The notes beneath the pieces are model-generated. The model saw nothing but the letters and a program-made list of their open reading frames with translations. It was not told where the DNA came from and did not search any database. The position numbers and the translations under genes are program-made. From IMG/VR virus record IMGVR_UViG_3300044712_002165, positions 1 through 64,000 of that record: DNA of 64,000 nt; one strand, given 5' to 3'. Below are positions 1 to 5,940 of the stretch, one piece after another. Origin of the DNA: a virus. Numbering within the stretch: the stretch's first letter is position 1; each line of letters starts with the position of its first letter.

Positions 1-63
1 GTTAGCCAGAGCGCCTGATTCCGAATCAGCAGGTCGCAGGTGCAACTCCTGCCGGGAGCACCA
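1..63 (+). tRNA. tRNA-Arg(CCG), 5' end outside window
   Basis: The D-arm remnant, anticodon loop TTCCGAA with anticodon CCG, T-arm and encoded CCA are visible; the 5' acceptor strand lies upstream of base 1. The T-loop is TGCAACT, with G in place of the universal T55. Confidence 0.85.
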
Positions 64-83
64 GTTTCGTTCTTGCACGTGCC

Positions 84-323
84 ATGCTTCACGCACGAAA
101 AGACTACCAGCGTATCCAGGACCCCGAAGGCAAGATTCCGGCAGACGAACCAGTGTTCCTTCTTCGGGCGCAAGATGCCACCGCGGTGGCGGTGCTCGAA
201 TACTGGATCAGCCTCAACAGCGACGACACGGCGATTCACCTGGCCAGGGAACATGCCGAGCGCATGAGGGCGTGGCCGGTGAAGAAGCGTGCCGATGTGC
301 CGCCTGAAGTTTTGTCCTCGTAG
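84..323 (+). CDS. Hypothetical small protein between tRNAs
   Basis: This 79-residue protein starts at an ATG and fills the gap between two tRNA-Arg genes. I do not recognise a family. The sequence looks protein-like, with a mixed helical composition around DDTAIHLAREHAERMRAW and no low-complexity stretch. Its TAG stop lies inside the next tRNA gene, at the conserved TAG of tRNA positions 8-10, so the two genes overlap by 10 nt. Function unknown. Confidence 0.6.
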   Translation: MLHARKDYQRIQDPEGKIPADEPVFLLRAQDATAVAVLEYWISLNSDDTAIHLAREHAERMRAWPVKKRADVPPEVLSS

Positions 324-389
324 CTCAGCGCCAAGAGCAGCCGCGTCCTAAGCGGATGGTCGCAGGTTGAAATCCTGCCGGGGACACCA
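314..389 (+). tRNA. tRNA-Arg(CCT)
   Basis: A 7-bp acceptor (GTCCTCG with CGGGGAC), an anticodon loop GTCCTAA giving CCT, and CCA encoded. The T-loop is TTGAAAT, so position 56 is G rather than C. The D-loop contains a GC that could pair with T55-G56 in compensation. It decodes AGG. Confidence 0.9.
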
Positions 390-407
390 GTTTCGGTAAG
401 TAGAATC

Positions 408-620
408 GTGACGCCACGACCCGGTCTCAAGGTGTGCTATCGCTTCCTGGCTCCGAGCTACATGTACGAGGAGCATGAGCTGACGGTCCACTCGGTGGAC
501 GCCACCTCGAAGACCCTGGAGACGACGCACGGCACCATGACCTGGGAATACTGGGACTGGATGGTCGAACACCAAATGGTCGTGCCGCTCTCCGCCGCAC
601 AACAGCTTCTGGAAGCGTAG
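408..620 (+). CDS. Hypothetical small protein between tRNAs
   Basis: This 70-residue protein starts with GTG. It has an aromatic-rich C-terminal half (MTWEYWDWM) and no family I recognise. It occupies the space between tRNA-Arg(CCT) and tRNA-Val(TAC). As with the previous gene, the TAG stop is the TAG at positions 8-10 of the following tRNA, giving a 10-nt overlap. It may be a small KOW/Tudor-like domain, but that is only an impression. Confidence 0.6.
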   Translation: MTPRPGLKVCYRFLAPSYMYEEHELTVHSVDATSKTLETTHGTMTWEYWDWMVEHQMVVPLSAAQQLLEA

Positions 621-685
621 CTCAGCAGTAGAGCACCTGGCCTACACCCAGGCTGTCGCGGGTGCAATCCCTGCCGCTTCCACCA
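611..685 (+). tRNA. tRNA-Val(TAC) with C33
   Basis: Acceptor GGAAGCG pairs with CGCTTCC, and the anticodon stem CCTGG/CCAGG is perfect. The loop is CCTACAC, so the base 5' of the anticodon is C33 instead of the near-universal U33. The T-loop is TGCAATC (G55). CCA is encoded. Confidence 0.85.
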
Positions 686-714
686 TTTTGCCAGCCTTTT
701 TCGTTCTTGGAACC

Positions 715-1179
715 GTGATTACGAAACGAAAGCAGTGCTATAAATGCAGAAAGTACAAGAGTCTGTCCTCTTTCGGAAAGCGTAAACGGTCAACTGACGG
801 CCTGTGCCCATGGTGCTTCGATTGCATGCGCGTAGCCCACAAGACAACGTATAAAACGAGCCTGTCCAGACGGATTCAGATACGCGCTTCAAATCAGGTG
901 AGGGCCGTTAAATACCGAGAGTGGATTCTAGCTTACTTGGCTGATCATCCGTGCGTGGACTGCGGCGAACATGATCCAGACGTTCTCGAATTCGATCATG
1001 TTCGCGGTATCAAGAGAGGTAGTATAAGCGCGATGCTTGCTCGCAGCTATTCGCTGAAAACAGTGTCGAAGGAACTCTTAAAGTGCGAGGTTAGATGCGC
1101 TAACTGCCATCGGCGAAGAACACGAAAAACAATTTGGAGAGCCCGCGTGGCTTCAGTGGCAACAGCGCCGGTTTCGTAA
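715..1179 (+). CDS. HNH homing-type endonuclease
   Basis: A protein of about 154 residues from the GTG at 715; an in-frame TTG at 688 is less likely. An N-terminal CxxC...CxxC zinc motif (CYKCRKYK, CPWCFDC) precedes an HNH-like core with CVDCGEHDP, LEFDHVRG and CANCHRRR, as in HNH nucleases of phage mobile elements. Codon use is more AT-rich than most neighbours, which fits transfer. The stop TAA overlaps the anticodon of the downstream tRNA-Thr(CGT), so about 39 nt of coding sequence lie in the tRNA gene. A tRNA-adjacent homing target is a reasonable inference. Confidence 0.85.
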   Translation: MITKRKQCYKCRKYKSLSSFGKRKRSTDGLCPWCFDCMRVAHKTTYKTSLSRRIQIRASNQVRAVKYREWILAYLADHPCVDCGEHDPDVLEFDHVRGIKRGSISAMLARSYSLKTVSKELLKCEVRCANCHRRRTRKTIWRARVASVATAPVS

Positions 1180-1217
1180 ACCGGATACCGTGGGTTCGAG
1201 TCCCACCGTGGGCTCCA
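1141..1217 (+). tRNA. tRNA-Thr(CGT)
   Basis: Acceptor GCCCGCG/CGTGGGC, anticodon stem CCGGT/ACCGG, loop TTCGTAA with anticodon CGT. It has one of the few canonical T-loops here (TTCGAGT). CCA is encoded. The upstream HNH gene ends within its anticodon loop. Confidence 0.92.
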
Positions 1218-1227
1218 GTTTTTGAAT

Positions 1228-1304
1228 GGTGCGCGGAGTGTGATGGTTTAGCACCCAAGCCTGTGAAGCTTGAAGAGCGGGATCGAAACCCGTCGCGCAC
1301 CCCA
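1228..1304 (+). tRNA. tRNA-His(GTG)
   Basis: Anticodon loop CTGTGAA gives GTG. An encoded extra G at position -1 (base 1228) can pair with C73, the histidine identity pair. CCA is encoded. The T-loop is ATCGAAA. Confidence 0.92.
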
Positions 1305-1308
1305 ATTT

Positions 1309-1383
1309 GTCCTGCGACGGAGCCAGTGAACCGACCGGTCTGCAAAACCGAGGCGTGGAGTGCGACTCTCCAGCAGGACTCCA
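1309..1383 (+). tRNA. tRNA-Cys(GCA)
   Basis: Acceptor GTCCTGC/GCAGGAC, anticodon loop CTGCAAA giving GCA, and CCA encoded. The T-loop is TGCGACT (G55). The D-arm is weak compared with bacterial tRNA-Cys. Confidence 0.88.
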
Positions 1384-1387
1384 TTTC

Positions 1388-1463
1388 GCGCACGTAGCTC
1401 AGTCAGCAGAGCGCTGGTCTTCCAAACCAGCCGTCGCGGGTGCAAATCCCGCCGTGCGCTCCA
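1388..1463 (+). tRNA. tRNA-Gly(TCC)
   Basis: Acceptor GCGCACG/CGTGCGC, anticodon stem CTGGT/ACCAG, loop CTTCCAA giving TCC. The T-loop is TGCAAAT (G55), the D-loop lacks the GG pair, and CCA is encoded. Confidence 0.92.
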
Positions 1464-1467
1464 CGCT

Positions 1468-1716
1468 ATGAAACTGAACCTCAGGGCCAGCGACAAGACT
1501 GCGCAGCTGCGTGCCTACGCGTACCTCGATGCGCGGGACAAGGCGCTTGAGCCCTACCTCGCCAAGTATCCTGGCAGGTTGCCGCGAAAGATCGCCAGGG
1601 CGGTTCATCAACAGGCTTTGAAAGCCTCCGAAGCAGAGAAAGCGCTGCGCGGCCTTGGTAAGGCTGGGAGCAGGGTGCATGTCCCTGCGGAGGCTCCATA
1701 CTTAGAGCGTGAATAG
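1468..1716 (+). CDS. Hypothetical protein with a tRNA gene nested in its 3' end
   Basis: An 82-residue reading frame starts at an ATG 4 nt after tRNA-Gly. The first 52 codons look like ordinary coding sequence: basic, Ala-rich and helical. From 1624 to 1698 the same strand also encodes tRNA-Thr(GGT), and the frame stays open through it to a TAG at 1714. Either the protein really is read through the tRNA gene, or the C-terminus is a by-product of a shared end. No recognised family. Confidence 0.5.
   Translation: MKLNLRASDKTAQLRAYAYLDARDKALEPYLAKYPGRLPRKIARAVHQQALKASEAEKALRGLGKAGSRVHVPAEAPYLERE
1624..1698 (+). tRNA. tRNA-Thr(GGT)
   Basis: Acceptor GCCTCCG/CGGAGGC, anticodon loop TTGGTAA giving GGT, and CCA encoded. 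The T-loop is TGCATGT (G55). The gene lies wholly inside the reading frame at 1468-1716. Confidence 0.85.
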
Positions 1717-1960
1717 GGATGCGCTGAGCGTTGCGGCAAGGCTTCTTGAAAACGAGATCGTCACTGTCTGTGCCGCATGTGAAAAGGAACACGGTCCAGT
1801 GCCTGTTTCACCTGGCGTGCTCAAGTCGCATTCGATGTGCAAGCGCCACGCACAAGCGCAATGGTCTGACGTGCTGACCCCAGAAGAGTTCGACTCTCTG
1901 GAATTTGCGCCTGATCTTTCTGAAGTGCCAGCCGGTCCGGCGACCACGCGGGCGTCATAA
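1709..1960 (+). CDS. Small putative zinc-binding protein
   Basis: An 83-residue protein starting at the GTG at 1709, overlapping the stop of the previous frame. It has a CAAC pair near residue 21 and a CKRH near residue 45, spaced like a treble-clef or zinc-ribbon site, followed by an acidic tail (EEFDSLEFAPDLSE). Function unknown; such proteins are common among phage accessory genes. It ends 46 nt before tRNA-Lys(CTT). Confidence 0.6.
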   Translation: MNRDALSVAARLLENEIVTVCAACEKEHGPVPVSPGVLKSHSMCKRHAQAQWSDVLTPEEFDSLEFAPDLSEVPAGPATTRAS

Positions 1961-2006
1961 GCCTGCAAGTCCAGATCGACACTGGGGGCTGGTACCACTT
2001 TTCTAT

Positions 2007-2081
2007 GGCTCCGTAGCTCAATGGCAGAGCAAGCGGCTCTTACCCGCGAGGTTGCAGGTGCAAGTCCTGTCGGAGCCACCA
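2007..2081 (+). tRNA. tRNA-Lys(CTT)
   Basis: Acceptor GGCTCCG/CGGAGCC, anticodon loop CTCTTAC giving CTT, and CCA encoded. The T-loop is TGCAAGT (G55); the D-loop keeps a GG. Confidence 0.9.
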
Positions 2082-2098
2082 ATCTCGTTCTACCTGGC

Positions 2099-2181
2099 GT
2101 GCAGGCAGCTGCCGGTTTTTGCTGCTTCCCGGCCAGCGCAGGGACTCCGAAGCACAGCAGCGTCAGGAGTCCCGCCTGCAC
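2099..2181 (+). ncRNA. Candidate three-way-junction RNA
   Basis: An 8-bp perfect outer helix (GTGCAGGC at 2099-2106 with GCCTGCAC at 2174-2181) encloses two hairpins: GCTG-CCGG with CCGG-c-CAGC, and GGGACTCC with GGAGTCCC. The stretch lies between tRNA-Lys and tRNA-Thr and holds no reading frame of its own. Not a tRNA, since there is no anticodon or T-arm. Could be a processing element or a small RNA. Confidence 0.45.
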
Positions 2182-2185
2182 ACTT

Positions 2186-2260
2186 GCCGGCGTAGCTCAG
2201 CGGCAGAGCAACTGTTTTGTAAACAGTGGGTCGCAGGTTCAATCCCTGTCGCCGGCTCCA
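2186..2260 (+). tRNA. tRNA-Thr(TGT)
   Basis: Acceptor GCCGGCG/CGCCGGC, anticodon stem ACTGT/ACAGT, loop TTTGTAA giving TGT. Canonical D-loop GG and T-loop TTCAATC. CCA is encoded. Confidence 0.93.
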
Positions 2261-2273
2261 ACCACAAACGAAC

Positions 2274-2654
2274 ATGCGCTTACTGCCTTTGCTCCTGGTG
2301 CTCGGATTGACCGGCTGCTCGATCTACGTTGAGCAGTTTTCGTTTACGAACCGTCCAGGCGATACCAACGTCGTGTTTCGAGGGACGGTGCGAAGCGCGG
2401 CGTACATCACCAACTTCCTGAGCACTCCGGCACCGACCAACGAGCCGCCGAAGCTCTACACGGTGAAGGTGAAGCACCTGACATTCTTTCAGTGGGGGCG
2501 CGCTGCCAAGCTGGAGACGGCCACGGTCACCAAGGACTTTCTTCGGACGGTCAACGGGGAGGGCCTGGCAACGGGCGTCGATGCGGAAGCCATCAAGGCG
2601 GTGTCCGAGGGCGTGACAGAAGGGGCACTGAAATTCTTCGTGCCGAAACCGTAG
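2274..2654 (+). CDS. Putative lipoprotein
   Basis: A 126-residue protein from the ATG 14 nt after tRNA-Thr. The N-terminus MRLLPLLLVLGLTGCS is a clear lipoprotein signal with lipobox LTGC, so residue 15 would become the lipidated cysteine. The mature part is polar and ends in FFVPKP. The role is not recognised; phage lipoproteins of this size include superinfection-exclusion proteins and outer spanins, but there is no supporting motif. The stop precedes tRNA-Val(GAC) by 7 nt. Confidence 0.7.
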   Translation: MRLLPLLLVLGLTGCSIYVEQFSFTNRPGDTNVVFRGTVRSAAYITNFLSTPAPTNEPPKLYTVKVKHLTFFQWGRAAKLETATVTKDFLRTVNGEGLATGVDAEAIKAVSEGVTEGALKFFVPKP

Positions 2655-2661
2655 ACAATTT

Positions 2662-2738
2662 GCGCGGGTAGCTCAGTCCAGTAGAGCAACGCCATGACAT
2701 GGCGAAGGCCGCAGGAGCGAAGCCTGCCCCGCGCACCA
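2662..2738 (+). tRNA. tRNA-Val(GAC)
   Basis: Acceptor GCGCGGG/CCCGCGC, loop ATGACAT giving GAC, and CCA encoded. The T-loop AGCGAAG departs at positions 54 and 55 and is shared with tRNA-Ser(GCT). Confidence 0.85.
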
Positions 2739-2741
2739 TCC

Positions 2742-2963
2742 TCAGCTGTTCGGGCTCGTCCGAAGACGCTTGTAGACCTCCCAGATCGGAGGCGCACCCG
2801 TGTCCTTGGCATCGAACTTGGTCTGGGCAGCCTGCCACGCAGCCATCGCAGGTCCGCGCACCTCGGCTTCGGAAGCGCCCGTGAAGAAGGCGATCACGCC
2901 TCCACGCGGACCGTAGACCAGGGCGACGTACTCGTCGGAATCGAACGTGAATTCGGTCGGCAT
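2742..2963 (-). CDS. Hypothetical small protein
   Basis: A 73-residue protein on the minus strand, ATG at 2963, filling the space between two plus-strand tRNAs almost exactly. It opens MPTEFTFDSDEYVALVYGP and contains VIAFFTGASEAEVRGPAMAAW, giving a beta-hairpin then helix impression. No family recognised. Transcription opposes the flanking tRNAs. Confidence 0.6.
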   Translation of the reverse strand: MPTEFTFDSDEYVALVYGPRGGVIAFFTGASEAEVRGPAMAAWQAAQTKFDAKDTGAPPIWEVYKRLRTSPNS

Positions 2964-2969
2964 AGTTTT

Positions 2970-3046
2970 GCTCCTGTAGCTCAATCGTCCAGAGCGGGCG
3001 GCTTCGGACCGTCAGGTTGCGGGTTAAAATCCTGCCAGGAGCGCCA
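2970..3046 (+). tRNA. tRNA-Arg(TCG)
   Basis: Acceptor GCTCCTG/CAGGAGC, anticodon loop CTTCGGA giving TCG, and CCA encoded. The T-loop is TTAAAAT (A56 instead of C56), and the D-loop carries a GT that could restore the 18-55/19-56 pairs. Confidence 0.9.
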
Positions 3047-3047
3047 A

Positions 3048-4016
3048 TCACGCACCGAACAGACTCGCAGCTCCGGGCGACGGTGTTGCGGCAGGTCCAG
3101 GCGACGCGGACGGTGCGGTGTCCGCGGTCTCTTCCTTTTCAACGTTCGGGTCCGGAACGCTGACGGCAGGTGCAGTGCCGCCCATGGCATTCTCGTTGGT
3201 CGGCGGCTTCCACTTCATGCGGTCCTTGCCGAGCTTCGGTGCCTGAGGTGCCTGAGGTGCCTTGGCTTCTGGCTCCGGCTCGCTGGGCTTCCAGTTCATG
3301 CGGCCGGCGTGCTTACCTGGTGCCGGCTTCGCTGATGGCTTCGCTGTCGGCGACGCGCCGAGCGACGGGCGACTGCCGGTGAACTTCTTGCCCTTGAAGC
3401 TGAACTTGCCGAGCGATCCCTGCCGCCAGGGGTCCTTCGCTCCGCCCGCTCGCTTCTCGAATTCTTCGCGTCCGTCACCGCCGTAGGCGAAGTCTTCGTC
3501 GAGCATCGCACTGACGACCTGCTCGGCGCTTTCGTGTGCAACGGACTGGCGCATGGCGGAAGCCTTGCGGCGCTTGTTCAGGTAGTCCTGGCGCTTCTTG
3601 GGGTCGGGATTCTGGGACATAGGTTCGCGAGTGTAGGGGTAGCGGTCGCCGATAGGTTCGAGATTGATGAGGTGGCCGGGTGGCTGTGCCTTACGCCGTT
3701 CGTTGACGGCTTCACCCATGCGCCTGGCCATGCCGGCGAGAGTCTGAGCTTTGACGTTTTGCACCTGAATGTTCGGGATTTTCCAGCCGCGACGCGCCAT
3801 GTGCGCCGAAAGGCCGTCCTGATAGCCGCCGGCATCGTTCAGCTTCAACTCGAAACCGTTCTCGGCTCCGTGGTACGGACCTACAACGGCAGGAAGGCGT
3901 TCACCTTCCGGACTGACGACCATAACACGCTTGCCGACGAGTTGCCGGTGCTGAAGCGGTGCGGCCGGGCGCTGCCCCTGCTGCGGCTGCGTCTCGTTTA
4001 CCTGTTTGCGCGTCAC
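3048..4016 (-). CDS. Hypothetical protein with Pro/Ala-rich tail
   Basis: A 322-residue protein with a GTG start at 4016 that ends 2 nt from tRNA-Arg(TCG). An N-terminal region around residues 25-95 has a folded look (KRVMVVSPEGERLPAVV). It is followed by basic helical segments and a disordered C-terminus rich in Pro, Ala and Lys that repeats a short motif, RMNWKPSEPE and RMKWKPPTNE. The composition resembles other tailed proteins in this phage. No family recognised. Transcribed against the tRNA array. Confidence 0.75.
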   Translation of the reverse strand: MTRKQVNETQPQQGQRPAAPLQHRQLVGKRVMVVSPEGERLPAVVGPYHGAENGFELKLNDAGGYQDGLSAHMARRGWKIPNIQVQNVKAQTLAGMARRMGEAVNERRKAQPPGHLINLEPIGDRYPYTREPMSQNPDPKKRQDYLNKRRKASAMRQSVAHESAEQVVSAMLDEDFAYGGDGREEFEKRAGGAKDPWRQGSLGKFSFKGKKFTGSRPSLGASPTAKPSAKPAPGKHAGRMNWKPSEPEPEAKAPQAPQAPKLGKDRMKWKPPTNENAMGGTAPAVSVPDPNVEKEETADTAPSASPGPAATPSPGAASLFGA

Positions 4017-4034
4017 ACCCTATCTACCGTTTTC

Positions 4035-4118
4035 GCCAGCGTGGTTTGCCCGGAATAGCAGACGGGCCTGCTTCAGAGGCAGTGAGCCTTGGGAGTGCAA
4101 TTCTCCCCGCTGGCACCA
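4035..4118 (+). tRNA. tRNA-Leu(CAG)
   Basis: 84 nt, with acceptor GCCAGCG/CGCTGGC, anticodon stem CTGC/GCAG, loop TTCAGAG giving CAG. The variable region is short for a Leu tRNA, and its AGCC can pair with GGTT after the acceptor. The D-loop GAATAGCAGA lacks GG. The T-loop is TGCAATT (G55). CCA is encoded. Confidence 0.85.
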
Positions 4119-4124
4119 GTTCTT

Positions 4125-4415
4125 ATGAACATGAAGCGTCGTACGTTCCTCTCACGACTTGTCGGCAGTGCGATCCTTGGCCGGTTTCTGCCCAAGGTCC
4201 TGGCCAAAGCGCCGGCCGCAGTCGTGGCACAGACGACGACGGCCAACGCACAGGCGTTCAGCGCGTGGGTTTTCCCGGTGATCCGGAACATGTCGCCAAG
4301 TGACGTGCTCACGGACCTGGTCAGCGTTCAACCGATGACGGCTCCGAGCGGCAACGTCATGTACCTCGATTTCAAGACGGACTCGAAGCCGGACCCGAAC
4401 GGTTGCCTTTTGTAA
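4125..4415 (+). CDS. Tat-like signal fused to a major-capsid-protein fragment (A)
   Basis: A 96-residue protein whose N-terminus MNMKRRTFLSRLVG has the twin-arginine pattern RRxFL, followed by a hydrophobic stretch and AKA. Residues from about 44 match the phage's own capsid protein (35982-37445, residues ~94-135): FSAWVFPVIRNMS against FDKWIFPVIANMS, then LVSVQPM against LVAIQPM and MYLDF against VYMDI. The capsid-like part stops soon after. Tat export is inferred from the motif only. Start chosen at the ATG 6 nt after tRNA-Leu(CAG). Confidence 0.75.
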   Translation: MNMKRRTFLSRLVGSAILGRFLPKVLAKAPAAVVAQTTTANAQAFSAWVFPVIRNMSPSDVLTDLVSVQPMTAPSGNVMYLDFKTDSKPDPNGCLL

Positions 4416-4419
4416 ACAA

Positions 4420-4680
4420 ATGAAACGTCGAAAATTCATCGCAGCTCTGGTTGGTGCTCCGGCTTTCCTCAAGGCGGCAGGAAGGCTGCGCGCAGCGCCG
4501 CCGCGTGTAATCGAGATGAAGCTCGTCAGTGCGCCTGTGGTTGCACAAGCGCGCAAGCTGAAGGCGATGTGGACGTGCGAGCTTGAACAGGACCTCAACG
4601 CCATGTACAACATTGAGGTCGAAGACATCCTCAAGAAAGCGCTTGATGGACATTTTGCCAGCGTGGTTAAGCCCGAATAG
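4420..4680 (+). CDS. Tat-like signal fused to a major-capsid-protein fragment (B)
   Basis: An 86-residue protein that begins MKRRKFIAALVGAPAFL, again an RR-F Tat-like signal. From about residue 32 it matches capsid protein residues ~256-300: EMKLVSAPVVAQARKLKAMW against EMKLSSTPVTAKVMKLKTLW, then AMYNIEVEDIL against AMYNIKAESVL. It follows fragment A by 4 nt and represents a later, non-overlapping capsid segment. The last 8 codons and the TAG stop lie inside the next tRNA-Leu gene. Confidence 0.7.
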   Translation: MKRRKFIAALVGAPAFLKAAGRLRAAPPRVIEMKLVSAPVVAQARKLKAMWTCELEQDLNAMYNIEVEDILKKALDGHFASVVKPE

Positions 4681-4740
4681 CAGAGGGTTCAGTTCGAGAG
4701 ACTGAGAGCCTTAGGGGTGCAAGTCCCTTCGCTGGCACCA
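4657..4740 (+). tRNA. tRNA-Leu(GAG) with C33
   Basis: 84 nt; the acceptor is identical to tRNA-Leu(CAG). The anticodon stem TCAGT/ACTGA is perfect and the loop TCGAGAG gives GAG with C at position 33. The T-loop is TGCAAGT (G55). CCA is encoded. It shares the GGTT/AGCC pairing of its neighbours. Confidence 0.85.
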
Positions 4741-4752
4741 ATTCTTAAAGAC

Positions 4753-5232
4753 GTGAGAGTGCTTGGTCCTTACCTCTGGCGCACAGGTGTAAACGCTGGT
4801 CGGCGCTACGTTCAGATTGTATACGCCGATGGGCGAAAAACAACGATGACGTGGGCGCGCTTTCAGCTTCGGAATCGCGTTAAAAAGGATGACTGCGTTC
4901 ATCACGTTGACGGCGATAAATCGAACGATAGCGCCTCAAATTACGCGATTGAATCGCGAAAGGAGCACGGGCGTATACACGCTAAGATTGAGTGCGGCGT
5001 TGAGATCGCTTGCGTTTGGTGTGGAAAAGTGTGCGTTAAAAGAGCACAAAAGTTAGACCATAACTCAAAGCAAGGAAAAGCAGGTCCGTTTTGCGGTAAA
5101 CGTTGCGTTGGCCTGTATAGTGAGTACGTCAGGCGCGGAGGAAACAGGTTGGCTGTTCAGCCTAGACGCCCTGTCGAAAGCAGAATCTACGGGCGAGTGG
5201 TTCACGGGGAACAGCAGACCCGACCGGCCTAG
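4753..5232 (+). CDS. HNH homing-type endonuclease
   Basis: A protein of about 159 residues from the GTG at 4753. The HNH core reads CVHHVDGDKSNDSASNYAIES, typical of phage HNH nucleases with a His-Asn-His metal site. A CVWCGKVC...CGKRC zinc motif follows. The gene is more AT-rich than its neighbours. The TAG stop at 5230-5232 is exactly the anticodon of tRNA-Leu(TAG), so about 42 nt are shared with that tRNA. Probably a mobile gene lodged at a tRNA. Confidence 0.85.
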   Translation: MRVLGPYLWRTGVNAGRRYVQIVYADGRKTTMTWARFQLRNRVKKDDCVHHVDGDKSNDSASNYAIESRKEHGRIHAKIECGVEIACVWCGKVCVKRAQKLDHNSKQGKAGPFCGKRCVGLYSEYVRRGGNRLAVQPRRPVESRIYGRVVHGEQQTRPA

Positions 5233-5274
5233 ACCCGGATAGCCTTGGAGGTGCAATTCCTCTCTCGCCCACCA
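5191..5274 (+). tRNA. tRNA-Leu(TAG) with C33
   Basis: 84 nt, with acceptor GGGCGAG/CTCGCCC, stem CCGG/CCGG, loop CCTAGAC giving TAG with C33. The T-loop is TGCAATT (G55) and CCA is encoded. The HNH stop codon coincides with the anticodon. Confidence 0.85.
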
Positions 5275-5292
5275 TTTTCGGGTATCTAATCC

Positions 5293-5940
5293 GTGCGTGT
5301 CATCACCTGCGTCAGCGTTGCGCTCACAACGCACTGCAACCTGGCCTGTCCAGACTGTTGCTGCGATATTCCGCGGCGCGGCGGAGGCACTCCGGTCGCC
5401 TGGGAGTATCTGGAGCTGGCAGCACAGCACTTGCGCGGCACGCCGAGGATCAATCTGACCGGTGGCGAGCCGACAACGCATCCACACTTCGATGAGTGGA
5501 GCCCGCGTTTTCGCGATCTGTTTCAGTGCTCGAAGCTGACCGTGGAGACGAATGGAATTTTGTCTACGAAACACGTGGACGCTCTGAGGTGCTACGATAC
5601 TGTATACGTTACGCACTACACGCCCGACACGTTCAAGGACGCGCCTTCGTACTACAGGGTGGACAACTCCAGGCAAATTGAAATTCTGCGCGAGGCGCTC
5701 GGCGACCGGCTCTACGTCAAGCCGTACATGTACCACCAGCCCAGACGCGAGCAGCGTGGTACCAAGCCTTGCGCCGCGGCCTTTTCGGAGACGGTGGCCT
5801 TCTGGAACGGCAAGCTGTTTCCGTGCTGCCTGGCTGACGGTGTTCCGAATGCGGTCGGCATTCCCTTGACGGACGATTGGCGAACGCGCATACACGAAGT
5901 GCAGCCTCCATGCGCGACCTGTTTTTTCGCAGTTCCATAG
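5293..5940 (+). CDS. Radical SAM enzyme with SPASM-like cysteines
   Basis: A 215-residue protein from the GTG at 5293. CNLACPDC near residue 16 is the CxxxCxxC motif that binds the SAM-cleaving [4Fe-4S] cluster, and LTGGEPTTHP is the GGEP motif for SAM binding. Near the C-terminus CAAAF, FPCC and CATC provide further cysteines like an auxiliary-cluster (SPASM/twitch) region. The substrate is unknown. The location between two tRNA-Leu genes allows a role in tRNA or peptide modification, but the sequence does not decide. The last base of the stop is the first base of the next tRNA. Confidence 0.88.
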   Translation: MRVITCVSVALTTHCNLACPDCCCDIPRRGGGTPVAWEYLELAAQHLRGTPRINLTGGEPTTHPHFDEWSPRFRDLFQCSKLTVETNGILSTKHVDALRCYDTVYVTHYTPDTFKDAPSYYRVDNSRQIEILREALGDRLYVKPYMYHQPRREQRGTKPCAAAFSETVAFWNGKLFPCCLADGVPNAVGIPLTDDWRTRIHEVQPPCATCFFAVP

